Source: Akkermansia sp. (GTDB lineage Bacteria > Verrucomicrobiota > Verrucomicrobiia > Verrucomicrobiales > Akkermansiaceae). From it: a stretch of DNA of 64,000 nucleotides. Position numbers and translations under genes: made by a program. Below, piece by piece: positions 27,469 through 36,684 of the stretch (positions within the stretch are counted from its first letter, which is position 1; each line of letters starts with the position of its first letter). The stretch spans positions 17,427 to 81,426 of the forward strand of contig JAFQDN010000004.1 of the NCBI GenBank assembly GCA_017415995.1, read 5' to 3'. The notes under the pieces are model-generated. The model searched no databases, had not been told where the DNA came from, and saw nothing but the letters and a program-made list of their open reading frames with translations.

Positions 27469-28470
27469 TTACTTATTCATGGCTTCCTCGATGGCAACAG
27501 CCACGGAAACGGTGGCACCGACCATGGGGTTGTTACCCATGCCGATAAGGCCCATCATTTCCACGTGTGCAGGCACGGAGGAAGAACCGGCGAACTGAGC
27601 ATCGCTGTGCATGCGGCCCAAGGTGTCAGTCATGCCGTAAGAGGCGGGACCTGCAGCCATGTTATCCGGGTGAAGAGTACGGCCCGTGCCACCACCGGAG
27701 GCAACGGAGAAGTACTTCTTACCGGCAAGGACACACTCCTTCTTGTAAGTACCGGCAACGGGATGCTGGAAGCGGGTGGGGTTGGTGGAGTTACCGGTGA
27801 TGGATACGTCCACACCCTCCAACCACATGATGGCAACGCCCTCACGCACATCGTCAGCACCGTAGCAGTTCACCTTAGCGCGCTCACCGTCGGAGAATGC
27901 CTTGCGGCTTACTACTTCCACCTTACCGGTGGCGTAGTCGAACTTGGTCTGGCAGTAGGTGAAACCGTTGATACGGGAGATGATGTAGGCGGCATCCTTA
28001 CCGAGGCCGTTAAGGATAACGCGCAGCGGCTTCTGGCGCACCTTGTTAGCGGAACGAGCAATACCGATGGCACCCTCAGCAGCGGCGAAGGACTCGTGAC
28101 CGGCGAGGAAGCAGAAGCACTCCGTCTCCTCACGCAGAAGCATGGCGGCAAGGTTGCCGTGGCCCTGGCCTACCTTGCGGTCATCAGCCACGGAGCCGGG
28201 AATGCAGAATGCCTGCAGACCTTCACCGATAGCCTCGGCAGCGTCAGCAGCCTTGGTGCAACCTTTCTTGATAGCAATGGCAGCACCTACGGTGTAAGCC
28301 CAACCGGCGTTCTCGAAAGCGATGTTCTGGATGCCGCGGACAATCTCGCGCACGTCAATACCCTTGGCAAGGCAGACCTGCTCGGCTTCCTCACAGGAGT
28401 TGATACCGTACTGAGCAAGAACCGGAAGGATCTGGTCGATGCGGCGGGAGTAGGATTCAAAAAGAGGCAT
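27469..28470 (-). CDS. GGGtGRT family protein
   Basis: 333 residues. The name-giving motif GGGTGRTLHPDN lies near residue 260. GVDVSITGNSTNPTRFQHP, IPGSVADDRKVGQGHGNLA and the C-terminal GMGNNPMVGATVSVAVAIE are also highly conserved in this family of gut anaerobes. The function is unknown; across genomes it accompanies a NifU-like scaffold protein, as it does here 26 bp upstream on the same strand. Conserved Cys residues and the partner suggest a role with iron-sulfur clusters. Its G+C-rich third positions create a long but meaningless open frame on the opposite strand. Confidence 0.85.
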   Translation of the reverse strand: MPLFESYSRRIDQILPVLAQYGINSCEEAEQVCLAKGIDVREIVRGIQNIAFENAGWAYTVGAAIAIKKGCTKAADAAEAIGEGLQAFCIPGSVADDRKVGQGHGNLAAMLLREETECFCFLAGHESFAAAEGAIGIARSANKVRQKPLRVILNGLGKDAAYIISRINGFTYCQTKFDYATGKVEVVSRKAFSDGERAKVNCYGADDVREGVAIMWLEGVDVSITGNSTNPTRFQHPVAGTYKKECVLAGKKYFSVASGGGTGRTLHPDNMAAGPASYGMTDTLGRMHSDAQFAGSSSVPAHVEMMGLIGMGNNPMVGATVSVAVAIEEAMNK

Positions 28471-28496
28471 AATCTTGTCTGTGTGTTAAGGGTTCT

Positions 28497-29189
28497 TTAC
28501 TCGTGGCGGGGGTCAATGTACTTGGCGGCATCAGCAAAACGGCCGTAGGAGCCGGTGTGCTTCTTGAGCGCCTCATTTGCGTCCATGCCCTTCTTGATGT
28601 CTTCCATCATCGGGCCCATCTTGACGTACTGGTAACCGGTAATCTCACCATCAGCGTCCAAAGCAAGCTTGGTGATGTAGCCCTCAGCGAGCTCCAAGTA
28701 ACGCGGTCCCTTGGCCAGCGTGCCGTACAGCGTACCCGTCTGGGAGCGCAGGCCCTTGCCCAAGTCCTCCAAACCGGCGCCGATGGGCAGACCGCCCTCA
28801 GAGTATGCGCTCTGGGTGCGTCCATAGACAATCTGAAGGAAAAGCTCGCGCATGGCGGTGTTGATGGCATCGCACACAAGGTCTGTGTTGAGTGCCTCCT
28901 GAATGGTCTTGCCGGGAAGAATCTCACTGGCCATAGCGGCAGAGTGAGTCATGCCGGAGCAACCGATGGTCTCCACAAGAGCCTCCTGAATAACGCCGTT
29001 CTTTACGTTGAGCGTCAGTTTGCAGGCACCCTGCTGAGGGGCGCACCAACCCACACCGTGGGTCAGGCCGGAAATTTCCTCGGTCTTCGTGACTGCGGTC
29101 CATGCCCCCTCCTGCGGGATGGGAGCCGGGCCGTGATTGCAGCCCTTCTTGACGCAACACATGTGTTCTACTTCGTGTGTGTACTGCAT
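28497..29189 (-). CDS. NifU-like iron-sulfur cluster assembly scaffold protein
   Basis: 230 residues with Cys-containing segments in the NifU_N arrangement: GWCAPQQGACKLTLNV, ETIGCSGMTHSAAMASEILPG and NTDLVCDAINTAM. NifU/IscU scaffolds hold a nascent cluster on three Cys before handing it on. Proteins of this particular length and N-terminus (EVEHMCCVKKGCNHGP) occur together with GGGtGRT proteins, the next gene here. It is the first gene of the pair and has its own promoter. Confidence 0.8.
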   Translation of the reverse strand: MQYTHEVEHMCCVKKGCNHGPAPIPQEGAWTAVTKTEEISGLTHGVGWCAPQQGACKLTLNVKNGVIQEALVETIGCSGMTHSAAMASEILPGKTIQEALNTDLVCDAINTAMRELFLQIVYGRTQSAYSEGGLPIGAGLEDLGKGLRSQTGTLYGTLAKGPRYLELAEGYITKLALDADGEITGYQYVKMGPMMEDIKKGMDANEALKKHTGSYGRFADAAKYIDPRHE

Positions 29190-29263
29190 AGTTTCTTATT
29201 GTTTTTGGAGAAAACGAAGGTTGCCACCACACCTATACGCGGCAGCGTTCTTAGTCACTGTCT

Positions 29264-29293
29264 ATATTAACCCGAGAACGCGCAGTTAGGCAA
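29264..29293 (-). promoter_or_regulatory. Promoter of the NifU-like / GGGtGRT pair
   Basis: Minus strand: TTGCCT (29288-29293), 18 bp, TAATAT (29264-29269). The predicted leader is ~68 nt, long for this window. Confidence 0.45.
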
Positions 29294-29423
29294 GACTAAT
29301 CTTCTTTTTTTTGTTTATACGGACAAATTGCGAGGATAAGCGAACAAAAAAAACAACGCTGAAGGCACGAAAAGCGACAAGCAACATCCTCCCCCCCCGG
29401 TTTTCCCGACAGACAATTTATCA

Positions 29424-31016
29424 TCAATCAGAAGAAACGTTCCAGCTAGAGCCATGATAAGGTGAACCACCCCAATAATTACGCGAAGACTCTCCCGGGT
29501 ACAGGATTTGTCGCAGCCGGGTCTCGTAGGCATTCGACACCTCATTATCAATATTCCACGGTATCAAACAGTACTCACTCAACTGTTCACTCAGCCGCGC
29601 ACTGAGGAGAGGGAGGAGCAATTTTTGAGAAAGCGAAGCAGTCGGCATATTTTGCTCAGGAGCATTAACCAAGTTCATTATTTTATAACCACTTTTATAA
29701 GAGGAATGAATCCTCTTATACTCTTCTGAATACACATCATACAACATTCTTAGTTTTTCCTCATATGAGTTTTTCAGAGAATCAGGCATTTCCTCTTCCT
29801 GTTGCATGGCAGCCTTTGCCTCTGCAATGCACTTTTCGCTTTTCTCGACAAAATCAGCCTTCAGGGCTTCAAGCGCTGAAAGACATTTGTTATACTCTTC
29901 TTTGGCCTTAATAATATCAGCCTCATGATAAGCCAAGTAGGCCGTGTAAAGTGCCTCTAAATCCTCATTATCCGGGGCAAAAACAGGTGTTGTGTCAGAC
30001 GCAGTGTGCTGCTGTTCCGGCAAGGGCGAATCATCCGCCGGGCGCAACAAAAATACGCCCCCGACGCCTGCAAGTAATGCAGCGGCAGCACACCAAGCAA
30101 ATAGCCGCCGTTTATGGTGGGGGGTGCTCTTGCGCGGAACAGGCAACAGCTCAGCCACGCAATCACGCCAGTAACGAGCACTTAAGTTACGCGCCTCCGG
30201 ACGGATCTGCAAGTTGAACATGATAAACTCATGCAGCGGAGGCGACACGGACTGCATGCCCGGGAGCTGATTAAGAGGCAGCAGTTCATCTTTCAGCATG
30301 CGTTTGATGGTTTCTTCCGGCAAGCAACCGCTCACCAGCTCATACCAAGATGCGGCCAAGGCGAATAAATCCGTACCGGCAAACGGCTTACCCTTACCGC
30401 TTATTTGCTCCGGGGCAGCATATTTGAATGAAAAAGCCCCTTGAGTAATACTGTTGGAGGAGCACAGGACAGCCGCACCGAAGTCTATGATAACGGGCTT
30501 ATCATCCTCATCAAACAAGATGTTATCCGGTTTGATGTCGCGGTGTATAACCCCTTTTTCATGCAAATAACAGAGTCCTTCCAAAACGTCAACGAGCCAT
30601 TTTGCAGCACATTGAGCATCCACATGTTCCCCGCGGTCCTCGGCAGCATCCATACGCTCGCGCAGGGAGCCACCGCTCAGCCACGGCATGACATAGAACA
30701 AGCAACCGTTCGATTCAAAGACCTCATACACACGCACCACACGCTCATGGTTCAGCTTGGCGAGGGTGCGAGCCTCGCGCCGCATGTCTTCCATGGCCTG
30801 AGCATACATCGGAGCCAGCTCCTCTCTCAAAGGTTGAATAGCACCGTTTTCCGCACGTTTGCAAATAGACGCGGGGAAACACTCTTTGAGCACCACATTT
30901 CGCTGCAACTGAGCATCCCATGCTATGTAAGTAATGCCAAAACCACCCTGCCCCAATTCTTTGAGGAGTTTGTAGTTGCCGATTATTGTAGCAGGCGGTA
31001 GAGCGAGCATTTCCAT
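29424..31016 (-). CDS. Transmembrane Ser/Thr protein kinase (Hanks type)
   Basis: 530 residues. The kinase domain (about 14-290) is complete: LGQGGFGITY as glycine loop, Lys44 in VVLKECFP, HRDIKPDN with Asp160, DFG at 178-180 and APEQ. The sequence around Lys44 places it with bacterial kinases that carry LKE(Y/C)FP there. One transmembrane helix (about 305-324) follows a His/Lys/Arg-rich stretch. The ~200-residue outer part is Glu/Lys-rich, probably coiled coil (KAKEEYNKCLSALEALKADF), and ends in an aromatic/Ser tail. No PASTA, TPR or other known sensor is present. It is monocistronic, and its promoter sits almost on the start codon. Confidence 0.92.
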   Translation of the reverse strand: MEMLALPPATIIGNYKLLKELGQGGFGITYIAWDAQLQRNVVLKECFPASICKRAENGAIQPLREELAPMYAQAMEDMRREARTLAKLNHERVVRVYEVFESNGCLFYVMPWLSGGSLRERMDAAEDRGEHVDAQCAAKWLVDVLEGLCYLHEKGVIHRDIKPDNILFDEDDKPVIIDFGAAVLCSSNSITQGAFSFKYAAPEQISGKGKPFAGTDLFALAASWYELVSGCLPEETIKRMLKDELLPLNQLPGMQSVSPPLHEFIMFNLQIRPEARNLSARYWRDCVAELLPVPRKSTPHHKRRLFAWCAAAALLAGVGGVFLLRPADDSPLPEQQHTASDTTPVFAPDNEDLEALYTAYLAYHEADIIKAKEEYNKCLSALEALKADFVEKSEKCIAEAKAAMQQEEEMPDSLKNSYEEKLRMLYDVYSEEYKRIHSSYKSGYKIMNLVNAPEQNMPTASLSQKLLLPLLSARLSEQLSEYCLIPWNIDNEVSNAYETRLRQILYPGESSRNYWGGSPYHGSSWNVSSD

Positions 31017-31025
31017 TGCATCAGC

Positions 31026-31054
31026 ATTCTAACCGCGCATATACCCATTGTCAA
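31026..31054 (-). promoter_or_regulatory. Kinase promoter, near-leaderless spacing
   Basis: Minus strand: TTGACA (31049-31054), 17 bp, TAGAAT (31026-31031), then 9 nt to the ATG at 31016. Confidence 0.75.
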
Positions 31055-31153
31055 TGCAAATATAGTGAAAAAAATACAGCAAGTCTCTGCTTTCCCGAAG
31101 CTTAAAAAATAATAGCCATGATGCACGCAAAAGCGTCACATTCTATTTCAGGC

Positions 31154-31182
31154 TTGTCAAGCAGTGTTTGAAATGATAGAAT
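31154..31182 (+). promoter_or_regulatory. Carboxypeptidase promoter, leaderless spacing
   Basis: TTGTCA (31154-31159), 17 bp, TAGAAT (31177-31182), then 7 nt to the ATG at 31190. Confidence 0.7.
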
Positions 31183-31189
31183 ACGCTCC

Positions 31190-32143
31190 ATGCGTTTTCT
31201 TGCACTCCTCACAACCATGGGTTCCGCATTATTGCTGGGCCAGTGCCAGCAGACATTCGCCGGCAACCAATACCGGGGCGGAGCTTCCCAAAACCAAGGA
31301 GCACCCGTTACTCACTCACAAACTCCCGCTCCGCACATATCCGGGGGGGCGTTCGGAGCACTGAGCAGCGAGCTGGTTCCCTCGCGCCCCTTGGCAAAAC
31401 CGACCACTCCCGCACCACGCCCGATTTGTGAAGCAGTTTGTGTTATTGATCCCCGCACGGGACGCATTCTCTATGGGCATAATGAAAATGTACGGCGACA
31501 AGTGGCCAGCACTCAAAAAATTATAACAGCGCTGTGTGTATGCGATGCCGGAAATCTGGACAAAATCGTTACCATTCAGAAAGAGGATAAAACGCGCGTT
31601 ACCCCTATCCGGCTTAATCAAGTAAAACCGGGCGAGAAATACACACGCAGGGCACTGCTGCAAGCCATGCTCACCGGTAGCTACAACGACATTGCCCACG
31701 CCTTGGCTCGAGATACAGCCGGCAGCATGGAGGCTTTCGTTCACCGCATGAATGCCCGTGCCCGCCGCATGAACATGCACAACTCTCACTTTGCCAACCC
31801 CCACGGATTGCCGGCGCCGCAGTACTCCACGGCTCGCGATATGGCCATTGCAGCATGCCACGCATACATCAATCCAACCATCCGCTACTTCGTGGACATC
31901 CCCTCCTTCAGCTTTACGTTGGCCAACGGAGCACCTCGCCACATGAATAATACCAACAAATTGCTCAGTAAGTACGCATGGGTTAACGGCATGAAAACGG
32001 GGTATACCAATGCCGCCGGCAGATGCCTCATCTCCAGCGGAGCCTACAATGGTCAGGCGGTCATTGTTGTTGTGCTCGGCTGCCCCAAAAGCAAAATTTG
32101 GGCAGAGTCTGAAAAATACCTGCGCTGGGCACTCGGGGTATAA
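31190..32143 (+). CDS. D-alanyl-D-alanine carboxypeptidase (peptidase S11)
   Basis: 317 residues. The N-terminal hydrophobic segment is a signal peptide, followed by a ~50-residue Pro/Gly-rich linker. The penicillin-binding motifs are all present: SxxK as Ser107-Thr-Gln-Lys110, SxN as Ser164-Tyr-Asn166 and KTG at 269-271. Other S11 segments are NPHGLPAPQYSTARDMA and NTNKLL. The enzyme should trim terminal D-Ala from peptidoglycan stem peptides in the periplasm. Unlike DacA/PBP5, the C-terminal beta domain and amphipathic anchor are missing; the protein ends soon after the catalytic domain, as in DacF-like short forms. A perfect terminator follows. Confidence 0.92.
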   Translation: MRFLALLTTMGSALLLGQCQQTFAGNQYRGGASQNQGAPVTHSQTPAPHISGGAFGALSSELVPSRPLAKPTTPAPRPICEAVCVIDPRTGRILYGHNENVRRQVASTQKIITALCVCDAGNLDKIVTIQKEDKTRVTPIRLNQVKPGEKYTRRALLQAMLTGSYNDIAHALARDTAGSMEAFVHRMNARARRMNMHNSHFANPHGLPAPQYSTARDMAIAACHAYINPTIRYFVDIPSFSFTLANGAPRHMNNTNKLLSKYAWVNGMKTGYTNAAGRCLISSGAYNGQAVIVVVLGCPKSKIWAESEKYLRWALGV

Positions 32144-32166
32144 TCCTTCCAATCCATTCTTTTCAG

Positions 32167-32196
32167 AAAAAACGCTGCCGCTCGGCAGCGTTTTTT
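32167..32196 (+). terminator. Terminator after the carboxypeptidase gene
   Basis: A 13-bp perfect stem AAAAAACGCTGCC / GGCAGCGTTTTTT (32167-32179, 32184-32196) with a 4-nt loop and a built-in T-tract. Confidence 0.9.
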
Positions 32197-32219
32197 CATG
32201 TAAGGCACAAACTCAGCTC

Positions 32220-32247
32220 TTGATTTAACGGTATTTTTGTGTATACT
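32220..32247 (+). promoter_or_regulatory. Promoter of the 867-residue protein gene
   Basis: TTGATT (32220-32225), 16 bp, TATACT (32242-32247); leader ~44 nt. Confidence 0.6.
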
Positions 32248-32297
32248 GAAAAAGGCATTTATTGTATTAAGAACATCTTACAAATATAACACACGAT

Positions 32298-34901
32298 ATG
32301 AACAAACGCACCTTATTATCTTTCCGGGATTGGATAGAAAGGCTGATGACAGGAGGCACCGCGGACAAATATACAGCCATACTGGAACCGCTACTTGCAG
32401 ATGCCCGCAAATTATCGTATATTGACAAACAATACGAAACAAAAGATAAATGGCAGCAAAATGCCCGGCAATACACACCCACGGAGCAACACAGCAAGGA
32501 AACAAACAAAGTTCTTATACACTACTTGGCTTATTTGTTGGAACAGCGCCCGGCTACGGAAGAGGCGGAACTGTTGATTGCGCCGACAATCTCGGATTTC
32601 GAGTTTTGGCTGCAAACAAAAGGTGGTCTTTCCCAGCAATTAATCAGAAAGCAGAGTACACTCTATGAGGAACTGGCAAAACGGGGATTGCAGCTGTTCA
32701 ACTGCTCAACACTTAGTGAAGTTCAGGAGATACAAAACATGGTTTTGTATTCTGACTCAGCGGATAAAAATACGATACGCTTTATCATCAGGTTCAGTGC
32801 CTTTGCAGTTACGTTAGCCACCGGAGCCCACCTTTCCGACAAGGGCGATGTTCTGAACAAAGAAAAAGCCTATGAAACGTGGGGGGTCAAACGCGGATTT
32901 ATCAAAAATACCGTACGTTTGCAATCTGAATTCATTCAGCGAATAGATGAATACTTGGCGGAAGAATACGGATACGCCTTGGTAAACACCCCGGAAAAAA
33001 GATTGGAACAAATGCTGCATTTATATGCAGATCCCAAAGCGCACGCCGTACATTTCAGAGCACAAGGGCAGAGGTCGTACATTGATACTTATTGCACGTA
33101 CCTGATGGAGCAAATACCGGATATAACCCCGGTTGTGCAAGGTATATCCTCACCTCAGCATCGGGAACATCTGCCGGCATTACTGATGGGCGATGCCAGA
33201 AAAGTAGTGGAGGCCTACAAAGCGTGGTTACAACAGAACAACGTCTGTTCGACCTCAAGTCTGCGTACGTTCGCATCATCTTTGTACACCTGCAATGACA
33301 TAGCAGAAGAGGAATTTGGCTTGTCATTATTTTCTGCCGGCAACACGGAAGTGGCCGCTCTCATTAAGCTACGCATTATTCTCAGCCACCTCTACCGCCC
33401 CGAACACGGACGCTCCATGTGGTGTTACCTTAACTTCCTTGCAGAACATGATTTATACGACAAACAAAGACAACGGGAAACAGAGGAACGTATTCGAACC
33501 ATTTTAACGGAAGAATCCGATGGGAGAATCACTCCGCACCATATCCCAACGCTATATTCGAGCTGGGAGCAAAGATTCGGGCATCGGCTCAATTACTCGG
33601 AACCCGTTCTCCTTAATTGCATTGAACAAATGACGATTTCTGCTAATAAAAACGCAGATTTCATCCTTCCGGAACGATTGATTTCCACCCAACATCACCT
33701 TTTGCTCAAAAACTTCATAGAAAACGGTTTCCGCAGTGGCACTCCTGCAATTGATTACGTCAAAATACAGGAACATCTGCCTAAAGGGGACATCCTCCTG
33801 ACCCCAGCCATGATGCACCGCTACCTTGAACTGACAAATGATGGCAGCTATGAATGCGAGAAGAAGCGCATCAGACCCGCCGGAGCAGCTAAATTGGAGC
33901 AAAAGGACATCGGTGAGTACATCTGCCGAAAACTCCGAGAATTTGACCGTCCCGTTTCTAATAGTGAACTTTTAGATGCTATTCCCTACTTGGATAAAGA
34001 TAACCTGACCACCTGTTTAAATCGTAATGAAATGGGATGGAATATGGGCATCATCAACCCCAAGAGAAAAAAGCTTTTTCATGCCGATATCATCCGTCTT
34101 AATGAAGAAGAATGGGAGGATATTGTCAATGAAATAAAACTATACCTCAAAAATCATGATTACATGACATCCGGAGCACTGTATGATTGTATGAGCAGCC
34201 GCAGGCTGGATATTTTCTTGCGCTATCCGTATTTGGACGGTTCCTCCCTTTACAGCGTACTCCGCTATAAATTAGGACATATGTTCACCTTCGGATTATC
34301 TTACATCACAACAGGAAAGCAAATGGACACCCCCGGCATATTCTGTGACTTCTGCAAAGAGCATGATGTGTTCAAATTGCAGGATTTGCTGGATTTATCC
34401 GCTAAACTCTCCAAAAGCACCATCCCATTCGAGAGTATTTATAACATTTCTGCCAGAATCAACAAAACGGACTTCGTGAACAGAAGCCTTCTTCATTTTG
34501 ATGTCTCTGCCACGGATAATGAACTGGAACGCTTATGTACTCATCGCTTTACCCAACTTGCGGATTTGATGAAAAAGTGGGCTCAACCCATGGTATCCGG
34601 CTTCGAATGGACGGACTTTCTCATGCAACATTACCTTTGCTTCCACAGCAAAAAATTCCGCATGCTATACCGCAACTTTGTAAAGGGCTCTCACTGCAAC
34701 GGATTTATCGTGTCTGCACAGGATGAAACTGCCGATTTCGACGAAGCCATTGCTCAATATCTTGCAACATTGCAGTTTCTGCCTACCTGCGAGCAGGCAC
34801 TGGATATTCTACACAGCAAAAATCTCATCGGTGCCCGCCGTTACGACAATATTGAGGAGGTTCTCAAACGCACACGAGAAATACAATCATCAACCTCATA
34901 A
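32298..34901 (+). CDS. Large protein of unknown family
   Basis: 867 residues, soluble, with no signal peptide or membrane segment. I recognise no family. The sequence is mostly alpha-helical. The first ~420 residues contain several loosely similar helical blocks with aromatic/Leu spacing (FRDWIERLM, YIDTYCTYLMEQ, AYKAWLQQNN, WCYLNFLAEHDL), a little like the SAM-like N-terminal domains of tyrosine recombinases, but no catalytic recombinase domain follows. Residues ~530-700 look like tandem winged-helix-type units (IGEYICRKLREFDRPVSNS; VNEIKLYLKNHDYMTSGALY). Base composition is visibly more A+T-rich than in neighbouring housekeeping genes, suggesting an accessory gene. It has its own promoter, is monocistronic, and converges on the membrane protein gene. 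Confidence 0.75.
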   Translation: MNKRTLLSFRDWIERLMTGGTADKYTAILEPLLADARKLSYIDKQYETKDKWQQNARQYTPTEQHSKETNKVLIHYLAYLLEQRPATEEAELLIAPTISDFEFWLQTKGGLSQQLIRKQSTLYEELAKRGLQLFNCSTLSEVQEIQNMVLYSDSADKNTIRFIIRFSAFAVTLATGAHLSDKGDVLNKEKAYETWGVKRGFIKNTVRLQSEFIQRIDEYLAEEYGYALVNTPEKRLEQMLHLYADPKAHAVHFRAQGQRSYIDTYCTYLMEQIPDITPVVQGISSPQHREHLPALLMGDARKVVEAYKAWLQQNNVCSTSSLRTFASSLYTCNDIAEEEFGLSLFSAGNTEVAALIKLRIILSHLYRPEHGRSMWCYLNFLAEHDLYDKQRQRETEERIRTILTEESDGRITPHHIPTLYSSWEQRFGHRLNYSEPVLLNCIEQMTISANKNADFILPERLISTQHHLLLKNFIENGFRSGTPAIDYVKIQEHLPKGDILLTPAMMHRYLELTNDGSYECEKKRIRPAGAAKLEQKDIGEYICRKLREFDRPVSNSELLDAIPYLDKDNLTTCLNRNEMGWNMGIINPKRKKLFHADIIRLNEEEWEDIVNEIKLYLKNHDYMTSGALYDCMSSRRLDIFLRYPYLDGSSLYSVLRYKLGHMFTFGLSYITTGKQMDTPGIFCDFCKEHDVFKLQDLLDLSAKLSKSTIPFESIYNISARINKTDFVNRSLLHFDVSATDNELERLCTHRFTQLADLMKKWAQPMVSGFEWTDFLMQHYLCFHSKKFRMLYRNFVKGSHCNGFIVSAQDETADFDEAIAQYLATLQFLPTCEQALDILHSKNLIGARRYDNIEEVLKRTREIQSSTS

Positions 34902-34935
34902 TCGCCACCGCCCCTCTGCCATAACAGGTAGTTCC

Positions 34936-36498
34936 TTACGGCCCTACTTTTACGATTATGTTACCGTCGTATTCTTCTACACTCCCAAGAGCGGGCCATG
35001 TGGGCATTTCTTTTATGACTTCACCATACCGTTCCCTATCAGCAACATTTTCAACTCTCATATAATTCAAACGCAGATAACGAATATAGGAAGGCAACCA
35101 TGACCTTCCTCCCCTAAAAATGTGGGGATGAACACTCTCCGGATAAAGAGAATCAGCATTCATGTAAAACAACGATTCAGCAGATTCCGCAAAAGAGGGT
35201 TCTCCGACAATAATGATATTAAAATTCTTTAATCCGGCAGTTCGAGCGACTTCCATTCCTCGACTATGCATGGAAATCAACTCCATTGTAGCGCGTTCGT
35301 AATTATACGCCTCGGTTCTTGCATATGCGCCGACTGCGTAAATTGCCGATAATACGGCTACAGATAAAAATGCAATAAAACATTTTACCATATGCGGGTG
35401 CCAGCACTTTGTACGACATATTAAAAGCGCCCAAACACACGCAGCAGCCAAAGGCTCTGCTATATTAACACGGTCAGGCATTTTACATACAAATACAACA
35501 CCTATCAAGAAAGGAACATACAATAGAAACAACAACATCCCCCCTACAATAAACGCCAACTTTTTGGTGCCTCGTTTCCACACAGAATAAACAATCAGAG
35601 CAACCGGAACTAATGAAGCTGCGTATATCCATTGGCCTTGGTGCGACAATCCCAACATATTGGAAAAAGGAACCGTAAACATATACCTCGCTAAACACCG
35701 GACTTGCAACTCCGGAGGCAACCCGTCCAACCTCGACCACTTTACAAAATCCCCCTGATATTGTACGATACTCTCTAAAATCGGAGACGAAACTAGAGGG
35801 GAACACATTAATACTCTACCAACAACAAACCACAGAACAGTGCCCGCGAGTGCCACAAGCAATGCCCTGAACACATTCTTAGCACTCATAATGCTACCAT
35901 TCAGAATAAGCATGATATAGTACCCTCCCCACAGCACAAAAATGTACAGCAACATGGACTGGTAGCACGCAGCAGATAAAGCAACAAGCAATGAAGCAAT
36001 CAGTCCGCTCACCCAACCTCTATTTTTTATCATGAGATATACTGAACCGGAAGAAAGCAAGAACCCCAGCGCGACGACATCACTCTGGTTAGAATACATC
36101 AATTGGTACAACCACTGTATTCCACACAGGTAGATACAACCGTATGCCAATCGCTTTTTGTACGAATTAATGTTAAAAATACGGACATGAAGCAGCAAGC
36201 TCAGAGAGATTGCTGCGCCTGCAACTAAACCGGCAACCAAAGGCAACGCTCCAAACCCGAGAATTGACCTCCACAAGGCCACGCCCCACCGCATATTGGC
36301 AATATACAATTCATGATGGACAGTCACACCTTCGTGAACCTCCTCCATAACATAGCCTAAACGAAAACTAATGAGCCCATAAATAGTACAATATAAGAAA
36401 AAAACAGACAAACAAAAAATATAGTCTTTCTGTTTATCGCTCAATAATGAGCTTAACGAATCATTATGATTATTGATATTCATATCTGCATTTGCCAT
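34936..36498 (-). CDS. Polytopic membrane protein, GtrII-like glucosyltransferase candidate
   Basis: 520 residues with about ten hydrophobic segments between residues 28 and 410 and a ~110-residue soluble C-terminal domain. NMRWGVALWRSILGFGALP near residue 70, the polytopic core with ACYQSMLLYIFVLW and the overall length recall GtrII-type glucosyltransferases, which add glucose to surface polysaccharide from a polyprenyl carrier. The match is by pattern, not by a confirmed catalytic site. A+T-rich composition suggests acquisition. No gtrA/gtrB partner genes are adjacent. Confidence 0.45.
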   Translation of the reverse strand: MANADMNINNHNDSLSSLLSDKQKDYIFCLSVFFLYCTIYGLISFRLGYVMEEVHEGVTVHHELYIANMRWGVALWRSILGFGALPLVAGLVAGAAISLSLLLHVRIFNINSYKKRLAYGCIYLCGIQWLYQLMYSNQSDVVALGFLLSSGSVYLMIKNRGWVSGLIASLLVALSAACYQSMLLYIFVLWGGYYIMLILNGSIMSAKNVFRALLVALAGTVLWFVVGRVLMCSPLVSSPILESIVQYQGDFVKWSRLDGLPPELQVRCLARYMFTVPFSNMLGLSHQGQWIYAASLVPVALIVYSVWKRGTKKLAFIVGGMLLFLLYVPFLIGVVFVCKMPDRVNIAEPLAAACVWALLICRTKCWHPHMVKCFIAFLSVAVLSAIYAVGAYARTEAYNYERATMELISMHSRGMEVARTAGLKNFNIIIVGEPSFAESAESLFYMNADSLYPESVHPHIFRGGRSWLPSYIRYLRLNYMRVENVADRERYGEVIKEMPTWPALGSVEEYDGNIIVKVGP

Positions 36499-36536
36499 TG
36501 AATCAAAGCGAAGTGAGACTATCCCTCCGCGACTTC

Positions 36537-36566
36537 ATTCTAACACGTAAAAACAGTGATATGCAA
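36537..36566 (-). promoter_or_regulatory. Promoter of the GtrII-like gene
   Basis: Minus strand: TTGCAT (36561-36566), 18 bp, TAGAAT (36537-36542); leader ~31 nt. Confidence 0.6.
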
Positions 36567-36618
36567 GCTCAAAAACGAACAAAGGCCGCAAAAGTTCACA
36601 GATAAAGAAAGTTCAGGC

Positions 36619-36647
36619 TTTACGAAGCAGAGGCAATGTGCTAGAAT
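36619..36647 (+). promoter_or_regulatory. typA promoter
   Basis: TTTACG (36619-36624), 17 bp, TAGAAT (36642-36647); leader ~31 nt containing a GC-rich stretch. Confidence 0.6.
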
Positions 36648-36684
36648 GGGGCGACGCGCGTGACACCGACGCGCCAGAAAAGAT

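Noticed and set aside
27565..28548. 327-codon open frame opposite the GGGtGRT gene
   Set aside because: Antisense shadow of a conserved, strongly biased gene, with a low-complexity product.
32298..34901. Tyrosine recombinase or integrase
   Set aside because: Some helical blocks look SAM-like, but no catalytic domain with the R...HxxR...Y pattern follows.
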